From DAIRVC01 sp036803025 (GTDB lineage: Bacteria > Chloroflexota > Anaerolineae > Anaerolineales > E44-bin32), in NCBI GenBank assembly GCA_036803025.1, contig DAIRVC010000043.1, positions 1-17,710 of the forward strand: 17,710 bases of DNA. The letters are read 5' to 3'. The position numbers and the translations under genes were made by a program. Positions 1 to 7,578 of this stretch are shown here, in pieces (within the stretch, counting starts at the first letter, position 1; every line of letters starts with the position of its first letter). Below the pieces are notes generated by a model. The model searched no databases. It saw only the letters and a program-made list of their open reading frames with translations, and had not been told where the DNA came from.

Positions 1-423
1 TGGAACGGCGGGATGTCGTTCAAGGGACACATCCCCGAAGGCGACGGTGTCCTGATGGGGCTGCTGCTGGTTGAGATGGTCGCCGCCACGCGCACGCCGC
101 TGGAGGATCTCGTCAGCCAGCTGCTGAGCGAGGTCGGGCCGGCGCACTACGCCCGCGTCGATCTGCGCCTGACCGCGCCCATCTCGAAAGCGCGCATGGT
201 GGCGCAGCTGACCGCCGGCGCGCCGGCGGCGATCGGCGGCGTGCGGGTGACGTCGGTCGATACCCTCGACGGGGTCAAGTACCTGCTGGAGGACGAGTCC
301 TGGCTCTTGATCCGCCCGTCAGGCACCGAGCCGGTCCTGCGGGTCTATGCTGAGGCCGGCGACCCAGGCATGGTCGAGGCACTGCTGGCCCACGGTCAGC
401 GGGTGGCTGAGGGGAAGGTCTAG
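1..423 (+). CDS. Phosphoglucomutase/phosphomannomutase, C-terminal fragment (5' end outside window)
   Basis: This is the last 140 codons of an alpha-D-phosphohexomutase, the enzyme family that interconverts sugar 1- and 6-phosphates in the cytoplasm. The reading frame is open from base 1, so the gene starts upstream; the ATG at 13 is internal. The fragment holds the end of domain III (GHIPEGDG at residues 10-17) and all of domain IV, with the phosphate-binding loop RPSGTEP at residues 105-111. Family members usually read HIPERDG at the first motif, so the Arg-to-Gly change is slightly odd. The catalytic phosphoserine and metal loop lie outside the window, so glucose versus mannose specificity cannot be judged. 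The stop is 8 bp from the stop of the convergent receiver-kinase gene. No intrinsic terminator with a T-run is visible in that small gap. Confidence 0.88.
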   Translation, partial: WNGGMSFKGHIPEGDGVLMGLLLVEMVAATRTPLEDLVSQLLSEVGPAHYARVDLRLTAPISKARMVAQLTAGAPAAIGGVRVTSVDTLDGVKYLLEDESWLLIRPSGTEPVLRVYAEAGDPGMVEALLAHGQRVAEGKV

Positions 424-431
424 GCCGGGGC

Positions 432-1547
432 CTATTCGTCAGGCGCCACCGGCAGTTCGATCGTGAACGTGCTCCCCACTCCGGCCTCGCTCACGGCGCT
501 GACCTTCCCGCCGTGCAGCTCGACCATCCCCCGGCAAATGGCCAGACCTGAACCAGCCCCCTGCTGCTCGTGCTTCGGCCGATCGATCTGCTGGAAGAGG
601 TTGAAGAGCGAATCCAGGTCCTCCTTGCGGATCCCAACCCCCTGATCGCTGACCGAGATGCGCAGCAGGCCGGCCTCGGCGCTGGCCGACAGCCGGATCC
701 ATTCGCTCTTCGTGCGCGAGAACTTGACGGCATTCTCCAGCAGCCGGCCGATCGCGTCCGCCAGAAAGGCTTCGTCGGCCATGAGGTCGGGCAGATCGTC
801 GGGCACATCCAGCACCAGCGTCAGATTGCGCTCTTTGGCGGCCTCCTCGAACCCGCGCCCGACCACACGCAACCAGGGACCGACATCGCTGAGCCGCCTG
901 CGTCGAAGCTGAAAGACGGTCTCTGCCTCTCCGGTCTCGAGCTCGATCAGCGCGATGAAATCCATCACCAGCCGATTGAGCCGTTCGGCCCCGCGCCGGA
1001 TGCCTTGCAGGAAGTGGCGGAAATCCTCCGGCGATACCTCGCCGGCTTCGGTCTCCAGGAGCTCGGAATAGTTGAGGACGTAGGTCAGCGGCGTGCGGAA
1101 CTCGTGGCTGAGCGTGTTCAGGATGGTCCGCTTCAGATCGCTGAAGCGGGCATCCATGTGGCTTTCGATCGCCTGGCGCCTGGCCAGCTTGGCGCGCACG
1201 GCCACCAGCAGGTCCTCTTCCTCGAACGGCTTGGTGATGTAGTCGTCGGCGCCGAGTTCCTTGCCCTTGCGGATGTCGCGCTTCTCGCCGCGGGCGGTCA
1301 AGAAGATGAAGGGCACCTCGATCAGCTCCGGGCGTTTGCGTACCTCTTCGTAGAACTGATATCCGTCCATGCCGGGCATCATGATATCCGACACGATCAG
1401 GTCGGGGAGTGTGCCGGCCAGCTGTTGCAGCGCCTCCTCGGCGTTTTCGGCGATCACGGGGTTGTAGCCGGAGACCTCCAGCAGATCGCGGATTCCTTCC
1501 AGCAGCGCCAGGTTGTCTTCAACGACCAGGATGGTCTGCTTGGTCAT
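432..1547 (-). CDS. Receiver-histidine kinase hybrid (REC-HisKA-HATPase_c), soluble
   Basis: This is a 371-residue cytoplasmic two-component protein. The N-terminal receiver domain (about 3-122) has the acidic pair E10/D11, phosphoacceptor D54 in SDIMMPGMDG, T85 and K107. The kinase part has H148 in SHEFRTP (dimerisation/phosphotransfer helix), N272 in the N box, DQGVG at 301-305 (G1) and GAGSGLAI at 330-337 (G2), so all catalytic motifs look intact. No membrane segment or sensor domain is present, so input probably comes by phosphotransfer to D54. I chose the ATG at 1547 rather than an upstream in-frame extension because it follows GAGGAG with 7 nt spacing and starts exactly at the receiver fold. 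The Shine-Dalgarno bases are the last two Glu codons of the preceding kinase gene, and only 4 nt separate its stop from this start, implying translational coupling. The phosphorylation partner is inferred, not shown. Confidence 0.93.
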   Translation of the reverse strand: MTKQTILVVEDNLALLEGIRDLLEVSGYNPVIAENAEEALQQLAGTLPDLIVSDIMMPGMDGYQFYEEVRKRPELIEVPFIFLTARGEKRDIRKGKELGADDYITKPFEEEDLLVAVRAKLARRQAIESHMDARFSDLKRTILNTLSHEFRTPLTYVLNYSELLETEAGEVSPEDFRHFLQGIRRGAERLNRLVMDFIALIELETGEAETVFQLRRRRLSDVGPWLRVVGRGFEEAAKERNLTLVLDVPDDLPDLMADEAFLADAIGRLLENAVKFSRTKSEWIRLSASAEAGLLRISVSDQGVGIRKEDLDSLFNLFQQIDRPKHEQQGAGSGLAICRGMVELHGGKVSAVSEAGVGSTFTIELPVAPDE

Positions 1548-1551
1548 GGTC

Positions 1552-4464
1552 TCACTCCTCGCCCTGCGGCAGCCATACGGTGAACGTGCTCCCCTCACCC
1601 AGCCGGCTCAAGACCGTGATGCGGCCCTGGTGACGATCGAGGATCTCGCGCACGATCGCCAGGCCGAGCCCGCTGCCGGGCAGATTGCTGCTGCGGGCCA
1701 GGCTTCCGCGATAGAAGCGGTCGAAGATGTAAGGCAGGTCCTTCTCGGGGATGCCCTGGCCGCCGTCCTGGACCGCCACACTGGCCATCCTCGGCTGGGA
1801 GCCCGGCTCACCGTCCTGGATGCGCAGGCGCACCCAGCCTCCACTCGGGGTGTATTGGACCGAGTTGCTCAGCAGGTTGGTGAAGACCTGGATGAGCTGG
1901 TCACGGCGGCCGACAACGACCGGCGAAGGGCCTTCCTCCAGTCGGGCATCGATCGACTTGGCGGTGAACGACGGACGCAGGCTTTCCATGACCTGGCGCA
2001 GCAGGCCGCGCAGCTCCACCGGCTCACCAGGCTCCACCTCACGCATGGCCTCCAGCCGAGAGAGGTCGAGCAGATCCTCGATCATCGCCGACAGCCTGCC
2101 CGTCTCCTCTTCCAGGACTTGCACATACTGACCGCGGCGCTGCTCGTGACCGCGCCGCAGCAGGGAGAGATAGAGCTTGATGTTGGCCAGCGGGGTGCGC
2201 AGTTCGTGCGAGACGGTGGCAACGAAGTGGCTCTTCAAGCGGTCGAGCTCGCGCAGCCGGCTGATGTCGCGCAGGACGACCACGGTCCCGACGGCCAGGT
2301 CGCCCAACGTGACCGGCGAAGCCAGCGCCTGGAAGGCCATCGGGCCCAGTTCAAGCGTCTCTGTGACCACGCCGCCCTGCGCGTGCAACCGTCTGATCTG
2401 CGACATGACCTCAGCGCCCTGCGAGCCGCTGAGCAGCTCCTGGGCAACCGGGTTGGCCAGCAGCAGGTTACCCTCCAGGTCGAGGACCACTACCGCATCG
2501 GCGACCGAACGCAGGATCGCTTCGGTGCGTTCCTTCTGCGAGCGGATCTCCGCCGTCCGGGCGGTGACACGCGCTTCCAGTTGCGCGGCGTGCGAGCGGA
2601 CCTCGGCGAAGAGCCGGGCGTTGACCACCGAAATGGCCACCTGCGCCGCCAGCGCCTGGACCATCTCGAGATCCGCCGGTCCGAGTCGGTCGACCTGATC
2701 GCTTTGAATGTCCAGGATACCCACCACCTCGCTGCCGACCATCAACGGCACCGTCAGCTCGGCGCGCGTCTCCGGCAGTTCGGGGGTCGGAAGGAAGCGG
2801 GCGTCCTGTGTAATGTCCGGGACCAGAATCGCCTGGCCGCTCCTGGCGGATTCGGCGATCAGACTCCGTTCACGCAGGGTGAGGATGTGCCCGACATGAA
2901 TCAGCTCCCCGTCCGGCGCGCGTGCCACCGCCCGCGGGACGAGCGCACCGTTCTCCAACAGCAGGATCGAGACAGCGTAATAGTCGAAGGACCTGAGGAT
3001 GTGCTGCGCGACCTCGCGCACCAGGTGCTGGATATCCAACACCGAGACCGCGTAGCGGCCGATCTCGTTCACCAGGCGCAGCTGCTCGGCCCGCTGCGAG
3101 GCGGATTGAAGCAGCCGCGTGTTGTCCAGCGAAACGGCCGCGTGATTGGCCACCATGCGCAGCAGCCGCAGATCATTCTCACCGAAGTGATGCGGCGCCT
3201 GACTCTGCACGGAGACCGCGCCGATGGTCTCGCCGCGAACGACCAGCGGGACGCCCAGCCACGAGGCCGTCTCGATGCCGGCCGTCAGACCCGGGACGGG
3301 CAGCCGGTCCGCCTCGGCATCGTAATCGCCGATCAGCAGAGGCTCGCCCGTGCGGATGACATAGCCGCTCAAGGTCGGGCCGCCGAGCGGCACGCGCATC
3401 GACGGCAGGCGCTGGCCGAAGTCGAGCAAGTCGCAGTGCAACGTCTCCGGATCGATGCGCCGCACGATCACCGCCGTATCGACATCCATCAACCGCTGGA
3501 TGTGCTCGAACAGCCGGTCGACAACGCCGTCGCTGGTCAACTCGTTGGAGAGCCCGATGCCCAGCGTGAACAGCGAGCTCAATTCCACCGACTGGCGACG
3601 CAGATCGGCCAGTTCCGAAGCCGTGGCGATGGCTGTCGCGACCACGTCGGCCAGCGCCATGCCCACCGATTGCTCGCCCTCCTCGAATGCCTCCCGCCCG
3701 GGGCGCTCCACCCCGAGCACTCCGTAGAGCCGATCGCCGCGCCGGATGGGCAGGAGCAAGATCGAGCCGGCGTCCGCCGGGACGGCCTGCCGATCCTCCG
3801 CCAGCAGTTCCTCGACGGCCAGCCGGCGCAGACCCTTCAGGTTCTCCTGGCGGGCCAGCCGCATGAAGAGCTCGCCGGGGAGCTGGCCGCTCTGCGCATT
3901 GGTGCCCGGAGACCTGTCCGCCTCACTCTGGCTGGCGTCAGGCTGATGGACACACAGCACGCCCGCGCCGGGAGACTCGACGGCTGCAACGCTGCGGGCC
4001 GCCCCCAGCGCCTCCAGCCCGTAACGGGCCAGGTGGGCCAGGATCGGCGATAGCTCGGTCTCCAGGCTGACCGCCTGGCGCAAGTCCTCGATCAGGCGGG
4101 CTGCCGGCCGCAGACGGCGGGTCACTCGGGGCAGATCGGCCATCCCCGAAGCAGTCTTCGCGACCCAGGCCGGCGGGAGCGGCGCGCCAGCCGCCGACGC
4201 CTCCCCGCAAAAGACGATGAGCGGCGGGTTGGACAGACGCTGGGCGGCGTCGACCAATGCGGCCAGATCCGGCGCCGGCATCGGCAGCCCCAGAAGCAGC
4301 GCATCCGCTCCGGAAGTCTCGAGGTCGCTACGGCAATCTGCCAGGGTCGAATGCAGGTTGAGGCGGATGCCTGACAGTCCCAGGCAGCCTTCGCGGATCT
4401 GGCTCCGCCCCAGGGGGTCTGGATCGTAGGCAAGCAACCTGGTCACACTGGCCTGCGGGCACAT
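1552..4464 (-). CDS. Multi-GAF/PAS sensor histidine kinase with a degenerate N-terminal receiver
   Basis: This is a 970-residue soluble sensor kinase. Domains in order: a receiver-like segment (about 5-118), GAF1 (about 135-285), GAF2 (about 295-450), GAF3 (about 460-620), a short coiled stretch, PAS (about 643-737), HisKA with H753 in SHELRTPLA, and HATPase_c with N863/N867, DGGQG at 900-904 and GSGLGLAI at 930-937. In the receiver-like segment the residue expected to be the phosphoacceptor Asp appears to be G59 (ALLLGLPMP), so this is probably a pseudoreceiver. No membrane segment is seen, so the GAF and PAS domains presumably sense a cytoplasmic ligand, redox state or light; I see no clear chromophore Cys. 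The ATG at 4464 overlaps the stop of the upstream ATPase-regulator gene by one base (TGATG), and the downstream receiver-kinase starts 4 nt after this stop. The three genes are very likely one operon. Confidence 0.95.
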   Translation of the reverse strand: MCPQASVTRLLAYDPDPLGRSQIREGCLGLSGIRLNLHSTLADCRSDLETSGADALLLGLPMPAPDLAALVDAAQRLSNPPLIVFCGEASAAGAPLPPAWVAKTASGMADLPRVTRRLRPAARLIEDLRQAVSLETELSPILAHLARYGLEALGAARSVAAVESPGAGVLCVHQPDASQSEADRSPGTNAQSGQLPGELFMRLARQENLKGLRRLAVEELLAEDRQAVPADAGSILLLPIRRGDRLYGVLGVERPGREAFEEGEQSVGMALADVVATAIATASELADLRRQSVELSSLFTLGIGLSNELTSDGVVDRLFEHIQRLMDVDTAVIVRRIDPETLHCDLLDFGQRLPSMRVPLGGPTLSGYVIRTGEPLLIGDYDAEADRLPVPGLTAGIETASWLGVPLVVRGETIGAVSVQSQAPHHFGENDLRLLRMVANHAAVSLDNTRLLQSASQRAEQLRLVNEIGRYAVSVLDIQHLVREVAQHILRSFDYYAVSILLLENGALVPRAVARAPDGELIHVGHILTLRERSLIAESARSGQAILVPDITQDARFLPTPELPETRAELTVPLMVGSEVVGILDIQSDQVDRLGPADLEMVQALAAQVAISVVNARLFAEVRSHAAQLEARVTARTAEIRSQKERTEAILRSVADAVVVLDLEGNLLLANPVAQELLSGSQGAEVMSQIRRLHAQGGVVTETLELGPMAFQALASPVTLGDLAVGTVVVLRDISRLRELDRLKSHFVATVSHELRTPLANIKLYLSLLRRGHEQRRGQYVQVLEEETGRLSAMIEDLLDLSRLEAMREVEPGEPVELRGLLRQVMESLRPSFTAKSIDARLEEGPSPVVVGRRDQLIQVFTNLLSNSVQYTPSGGWVRLRIQDGEPGSQPRMASVAVQDGGQGIPEKDLPYIFDRFYRGSLARSSNLPGSGLGLAIVREILDRHQGRITVLSRLGEGSTFTVWLPQGEE

Positions 4465-5783
4465 CAGCCGGTCACGGGCGTGGAGAGCAGCTTGTAACCT
4501 CGGCCGCGTTGAGTGATCAAGTAGCGCGGGGCGGCCGGATCCGACTCGATCTTCCCTCTCAGGCGGCTGACCAGCTTCTCGACTCGGGCATCGTCGATCT
4601 CCCCCAGGAAACTCTCGCCCCAGACCGCCGTCACGATCCGGTACTTGTCGGTCAATTTGTCGCGGCGTTCGTAGAGCAGCGACAGCAGGCGGAACTCCAG
4701 GTCGGTCAGCACAGGGATGCGCACGCCGTCGACGCGCACGTCGCCCGAATCGGGATCAAGATGCACGCCCTCTTCGGTCACCTCTCCGCCGCGGGCTCGC
4801 CGGGCCACGAATTCGGCGAAGACCGGCGAGAACGGCGTGGAACCTGTCAGCAGGCCGAGCGATTCCAGCCGGCGCAGCTGCGGCCCGGGCAGGCTCTCCT
4901 GCTCCAGGACGAGCGCGGTCACATCGGCCTGCTCTTCGGGCGTGAGCTGGATCCAAAGCTTCAGGCACTCCGTGCGTGGGCTAAGTTCCTGAGAGACCAG
5001 CCGCGCCGCGTCTCCTTCCCAATCCGGCGGGAGCGCTGCCAGGACGTTCGCTACCGCCAGCAACAGGCCCGGATGTCCTCCCGAGAGTTCGAAGCACAGC
5101 GCACGCCGCTTGGCCGACAGCCCGTCCAGATCCAGGGCCTTGAGCATGGCGTCGCTCTCGGCCTGATCGAGCGCCGGCAGCCGATACGTCGTGGCGGAAA
5201 ACATCTCGGCGAATTCGCCCTCGACCGGGCCGCCGCGCAGCTCGAGCAGGCTCCGGACCGTTGCCGTCACATAGATCAACCGATCAGCGAAGCGGTCCTT
5301 GAGGGCGCGCAGGTTGAGGAGTGCGCGATCGTCCAACCCGACGTAGATCTCGTCGAATTCGTCGATCAACAGGACCAGCGCGCCGGCCTGCTGCTCGCAC
5401 AGCCCGGTCAGCGCCAGGTTGAAAGACAGGGAGGCGGAGAAGGCCGTCTCGGCGCTGGTCACCGCCTCGTGATAGCCGCGCAGGCTGGCAGGCAGCTCGG
5501 ACCCGACCGGGCCGTCAATGCGTTCGAGGGCGGCGCGCAGCACAACCTCATAGAAGGCCTGCGGCGACGTCGCCACCGCTTGGTTGCAATCGACGTAGAT
5601 GAGCGTACAGGGGCCGCCACGCCGGCGGCGGAGTTCCGCCTCCGACTCGGGCGAGGCCAGGGCGCGCATCAATGTGGACTTGCCGGTATTGCTCAACCCG
5701 ACGACCGCCGCGCAGCGGTCCTCGGCCAAATCATCCAGCAGGCGGGCGCTGAGAGAGGGGAAAGGCAAGGTCGGTGAGGGCAT
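4464..5783 (-). CDS. P-loop (STAND/AAA-like) ATPase fused to an OmpR-type winged-helix DNA-binding domain
   Basis: This is a 439-residue predicted transcription regulator. The N-terminal half is a nucleotide-binding domain with Walker A GLSNTGKST at 29-37, Walker B LVLLIDEFDE at 136-145, a possible sensor-1 stretch (YVTATVRS, 171-178) and a GGHPG motif near 235, as in Orc1/Cdc6-like and STAND ATPases. The C-terminal 100 residues (about 335-437) are a trans_reg_C winged helix: short beta hairpin, LTDLEFRLLSLLYE, the recognition-helix region VEKLVSRLRGKIE and the wing RGRGYKLL. There is no receiver domain, so DNA binding is presumably controlled by ATP binding or a protein partner. I chose the ATG at 5783; a TTG three codons earlier (5792) is possible, and neither has a convincing ribosome site. 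It is the first gene of the signalling block and overlaps the large kinase by 1 nt. DNA targets are unknown. Confidence 0.88.
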   Translation of the reverse strand: MPSPTLPFPSLSARLLDDLAEDRCAAVVGLSNTGKSTLMRALASPESEAELRRRRGGPCTLIYVDCNQAVATSPQAFYEVVLRAALERIDGPVGSELPASLRGYHEAVTSAETAFSASLSFNLALTGLCEQQAGALVLLIDEFDEIYVGLDDRALLNLRALKDRFADRLIYVTATVRSLLELRGGPVEGEFAEMFSATTYRLPALDQAESDAMLKALDLDGLSAKRRALCFELSGGHPGLLLAVANVLAALPPDWEGDAARLVSQELSPRTECLKLWIQLTPEEQADVTALVLEQESLPGPQLRRLESLGLLTGSTPFSPVFAEFVARRARGGEVTEEGVHLDPDSGDVRVDGVRIPVLTDLEFRLLSLLYERRDKLTDKYRIVTAVWGESFLGEIDDARVEKLVSRLRGKIESDPAAPRYLITQRGRGYKLLSTPVTG

Positions 5784-5798
5784 ATCAGCCAATAAGCG

Positions 5799-5832
5799 GC
5801 GGGCAGGGCCAGACTGGGCCGGCCCTGCCCGC
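5799..5832 (-). terminator. Strong GC-rich hairpin between the membrane-protein block and the signalling block
   Basis: A perfect 12-bp inverted repeat (GCGGGCAGGGCC at 5799-5810 and its complement at 5821-5832) encloses a 10-nt loop. In the minus-strand transcript it starts 29 nt after the stop of the LPATG gene and ends 15 nt before the ATG of the ATPase-regulator. It is followed by CGCTTATT, only a weak U-tract, so it may be an inefficient terminator, an attenuator, or an RNA-processing/stability element. The same hairpin could also hide the start region of the next gene. I see no convincing promoter between the hairpin and that start. Confidence 0.55.
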
Positions 5833-5861
5833 GCGCATCCCCGCGAGGTGCTAGTTGGGCG

Positions 5862-6404
5862 TCAGGCCGACGTCCCAGCCCGCAAGCCGCGGGCGGCAAT
5901 GATGACCACCAGTAGTATACCTCCCAGCAAGAGCAGGCTAGGCACGCCCAGGTCGTCCGCGAAACCGGTGGCCGGCAGGGCCGTCGGTGTGGGGGTGCGC
6001 GCCTGGGCCAGCGCCGCGATCGTCGCCGCGGCCGCGGCGGTCGCGGTGCGCGGATCGGCGGTCAGCTGCACCGTTGCGGTCGGCGTTTCGCTGGGCAGGA
6101 CGACCACCCGCGTAGGCGTGGCGGTGAAAGTCGGCGGCACCGGCGTCGGCGAAGCCGTCGGGGTCGTCCCCTCCGCCAGGGCCGTCTCGGTGATCTGCTG
6201 CGCGACCAGCGTGTTCTGCAGGATGATGTTGGCGGCTTCGGTGGCCCGGGCGATCTGCCGGCTGGGCGCCAGGATGAGCGCGTACAGCGCCAGGCAGATC
6301 ATGCTCAACACCAGCAGCCCGCCGATGACCGCCGCGGCGATGACGAAGGGCCGGTTGGAGGATTCCTCCGGGAGCGGACCACCCACCTCGAAATCTTCAG
6401 CCAT
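5862..6404 (-). CDS. Membrane/surface protein with N-terminal TM segment, Thr/Pro/Ala-rich linker and C-terminal LPATG sorting-like signal
   Basis: This is a 180-residue protein of unknown function. A short acidic N-terminus (1-18) precedes a long hydrophobic segment (about 20-45). A Thr/Ala/Pro-rich low-complexity region (about 78-142, many TPT and TAT steps) suggests an extended extracytoplasmic linker. The C-terminus has LPATG at 143-147, a hydrophobic stretch (about 155-171) and a basic end (R172, R175), the tripartite layout of a sortase substrate. No sortase gene is in the window. The N-terminal segment has no obvious signal-peptidase site and probably stays as an anchor, which would be unusual for a sorted protein. 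The start is well supported by AGGAG (6413-6417) with 8 nt spacing. It lies 66 nt after the barrel/KOW gene and before a strong hairpin, so it is probably the last gene of the membrane block. The composition could also fit a non-sorted bitopic protein. Confidence 0.78.
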   Translation of the reverse strand: MAEDFEVGGPLPEESSNRPFVIAAAVIGGLLVLSMICLALYALILAPSRQIARATEAANIILQNTLVAQQITETALAEGTTPTASPTPVPPTFTATPTRVVVLPSETPTATVQLTADPRTATAAAAATIAALAQARTPTPTALPATGFADDLGVPSLLLLGGILLVVIIAARGLRAGTSA

Positions 6405-6412
6405 AGTCTCTT

Positions 6413-6417
6413 CTCCT
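6413..6417 (-). promoter_or_regulatory. Ribosome binding site of the LPATG protein gene
   Basis: On the minus strand the bases read AGGAG followed by AAGAGACT and then ATG, an 8-nt spacing. It is one of the clearest ribosome sites in the block and fixes the start of the 180-aa protein at 6404. Confidence 0.75.
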
Positions 6418-6470
6418 ATCGCGCCTGCCAGCGGCCTCGGCGGCGGGGCCCCTCCCCGGAGCGTCCCAGC

Positions 6471-7538
6471 CTACTGCAGGACCTCCAGATTGGCCAGCGG
6501 CACGGTTGCAGTCCCAATTCCTTCCAGATCGACGGTGGCGCTGCGGGCCAGGACGCCGCTGGGGAAAGCGACGGCCTGTGCAAGGATATCCCGAATCGTG
6601 CCAACCGCCCCCTGGAATGGCGCCCGAAGAACACGCACCTGCACGCCGGGCGCCAGACGCAGGTTGTCCTCAGGTAGATCGACGTCTTGGGTGGTAGGCA
6701 GCGGCAGGATCACCTCCGGCCGCAGGTACTCGTACGGCATCGGCTGGCGGGCGTCGACCGAAGCTTCCCGACCCGCGCAGCTCGTCAGAAGGGCATACGC
6801 CGGCGGGTTGATGGGCAGTCGGCCGAAGCCCTCGGTCAGGATCACCGGGTAAGGGACGCGCAGGGCGACCGGGATCAGATCCGAGGGCATGCTTCCCAGG
6901 ATCAGCCCGCGCACAGTCAGCTCTGTCGCCTGGTGCAACGCCGCCGATTGGTCGCAGATGCCGGCGACGACGACCGCGCCGCGCAGGTTGATATCGAGCT
7001 GCTCGGGCTGGAGCGGATCCCCGGGGGAGGTGGCGATGATGCGTACGATGCCGTAGTCCTGACGCCCATTCCCCCAGGCGGCCTGAACGAGCGCTGCGGT
7101 GCTCTCCAGCGTCACCGAGCGAGTCCCGTCGGTGGCGGTAACCAGCGCCGGGAAGCCGGCTTTCAATACGAACTTGCCGCCTGAGACCTCGAAAAGGACG
7201 CGGCACCCCGAAATGGCGACGATTCGCCCGTTGGCCGGCGCCCGGACTGTCCGGCGCGAGATGCCAACCGGGCCGGCGATGACCTGGCCGGCCTCGACCC
7301 GCGCCCCGCTCTCGTGGACCAGGTGCCGGAGCGCATCCCGCTCGGGGACCCCCAGGCCGCGCGCCAGGTCGAGGAAGTAATGCCGCGGACCGGGTTCGGC
7401 TTCGGCCAGAACGTCGACGGCCGTCACCCGCTGCCCGGCGCGCACCGAGACCGAGCCCGCGACGGGCAGCCGGCGCTCCCGCCGGACCGTGGTCAGCGGG
7501 AGTACATGGGTCAAGGGCGCCAAGTAGGTCATCGCCAT
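6471..7538 (-). CDS. Unknown protein with barrel-sandwich-like N-terminal half and C-terminal KOW-like motif
   Basis: This is a 355-residue protein I cannot name. Residues about 15-125 contain repeated beta-turn units that resemble a biotinyl/lipoyl-type barrel-sandwich hybrid (SVSVRAGQRVTAVDVLAEA near 29-47, then RTVRAPANGRIVAISG near 97-111), but no lipoyl or biotinyl Lys motif is visible. The middle (about 160-285) is an alpha/beta region of unknown fold. The end (about 296-355) starts with APGVQVRVLRAPFQGAVGTI, which has the KOW pattern of NusG and some ribosomal proteins. No signal peptide or membrane span is visible. The start is ATG 7538; another ATG lies at 7532, and a TTG would add eight residues, so the exact start is uncertain. 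It begins 40 nt after the stop of the MutL-like gene, so it probably works with it. The function is not inferred beyond possible protein or RNA binding. Confidence 0.8.
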   Translation of the reverse strand: MAMTYLAPLTHVLPLTTVRRERRLPVAGSVSVRAGQRVTAVDVLAEAEPGPRHYFLDLARGLGVPERDALRHLVHESGARVEAGQVIAGPVGISRRTVRAPANGRIVAISGCRVLFEVSGGKFVLKAGFPALVTATDGTRSVTLESTAALVQAAWGNGRQDYGIVRIIATSPGDPLQPEQLDINLRGAVVVAGICDQSAALHQATELTVRGLILGSMPSDLIPVALRVPYPVILTEGFGRLPINPPAYALLTSCAGREASVDARQPMPYEYLRPEVILPLPTTQDVDLPEDNLRLAPGVQVRVLRAPFQGAVGTIRDILAQAVAFPSGVLARSATVDLEGIGTATVPLANLEVLQ

Positions 7539-7578
7539 GGTTCCCGCCCAGGATCGTTGCAAGTCCGGTGCCAGACTC

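Noticed and set aside
421..434. A possible bidirectional terminator between the convergent stops
   Set aside because: Only a 4-5 bp palindrome (AGGCC...GGCCT) with a tiny loop and no T-run on either side.
1513..4053. An 846-codon open frame on the plus strand opposite the large sensor kinase
   Set aside because: It lies antisense to a gene with complete GAF, PAS and kinase motifs. Its translation is rich in Gln, Arg, His and Asp with no domain, the typical shadow of high-GC codon bias.
4509..5777. A 422-codon plus-strand frame opposite the ATPase-regulator
   Set aside because: It is antisense to intact Walker and winged-helix motifs and has the same shadow composition.
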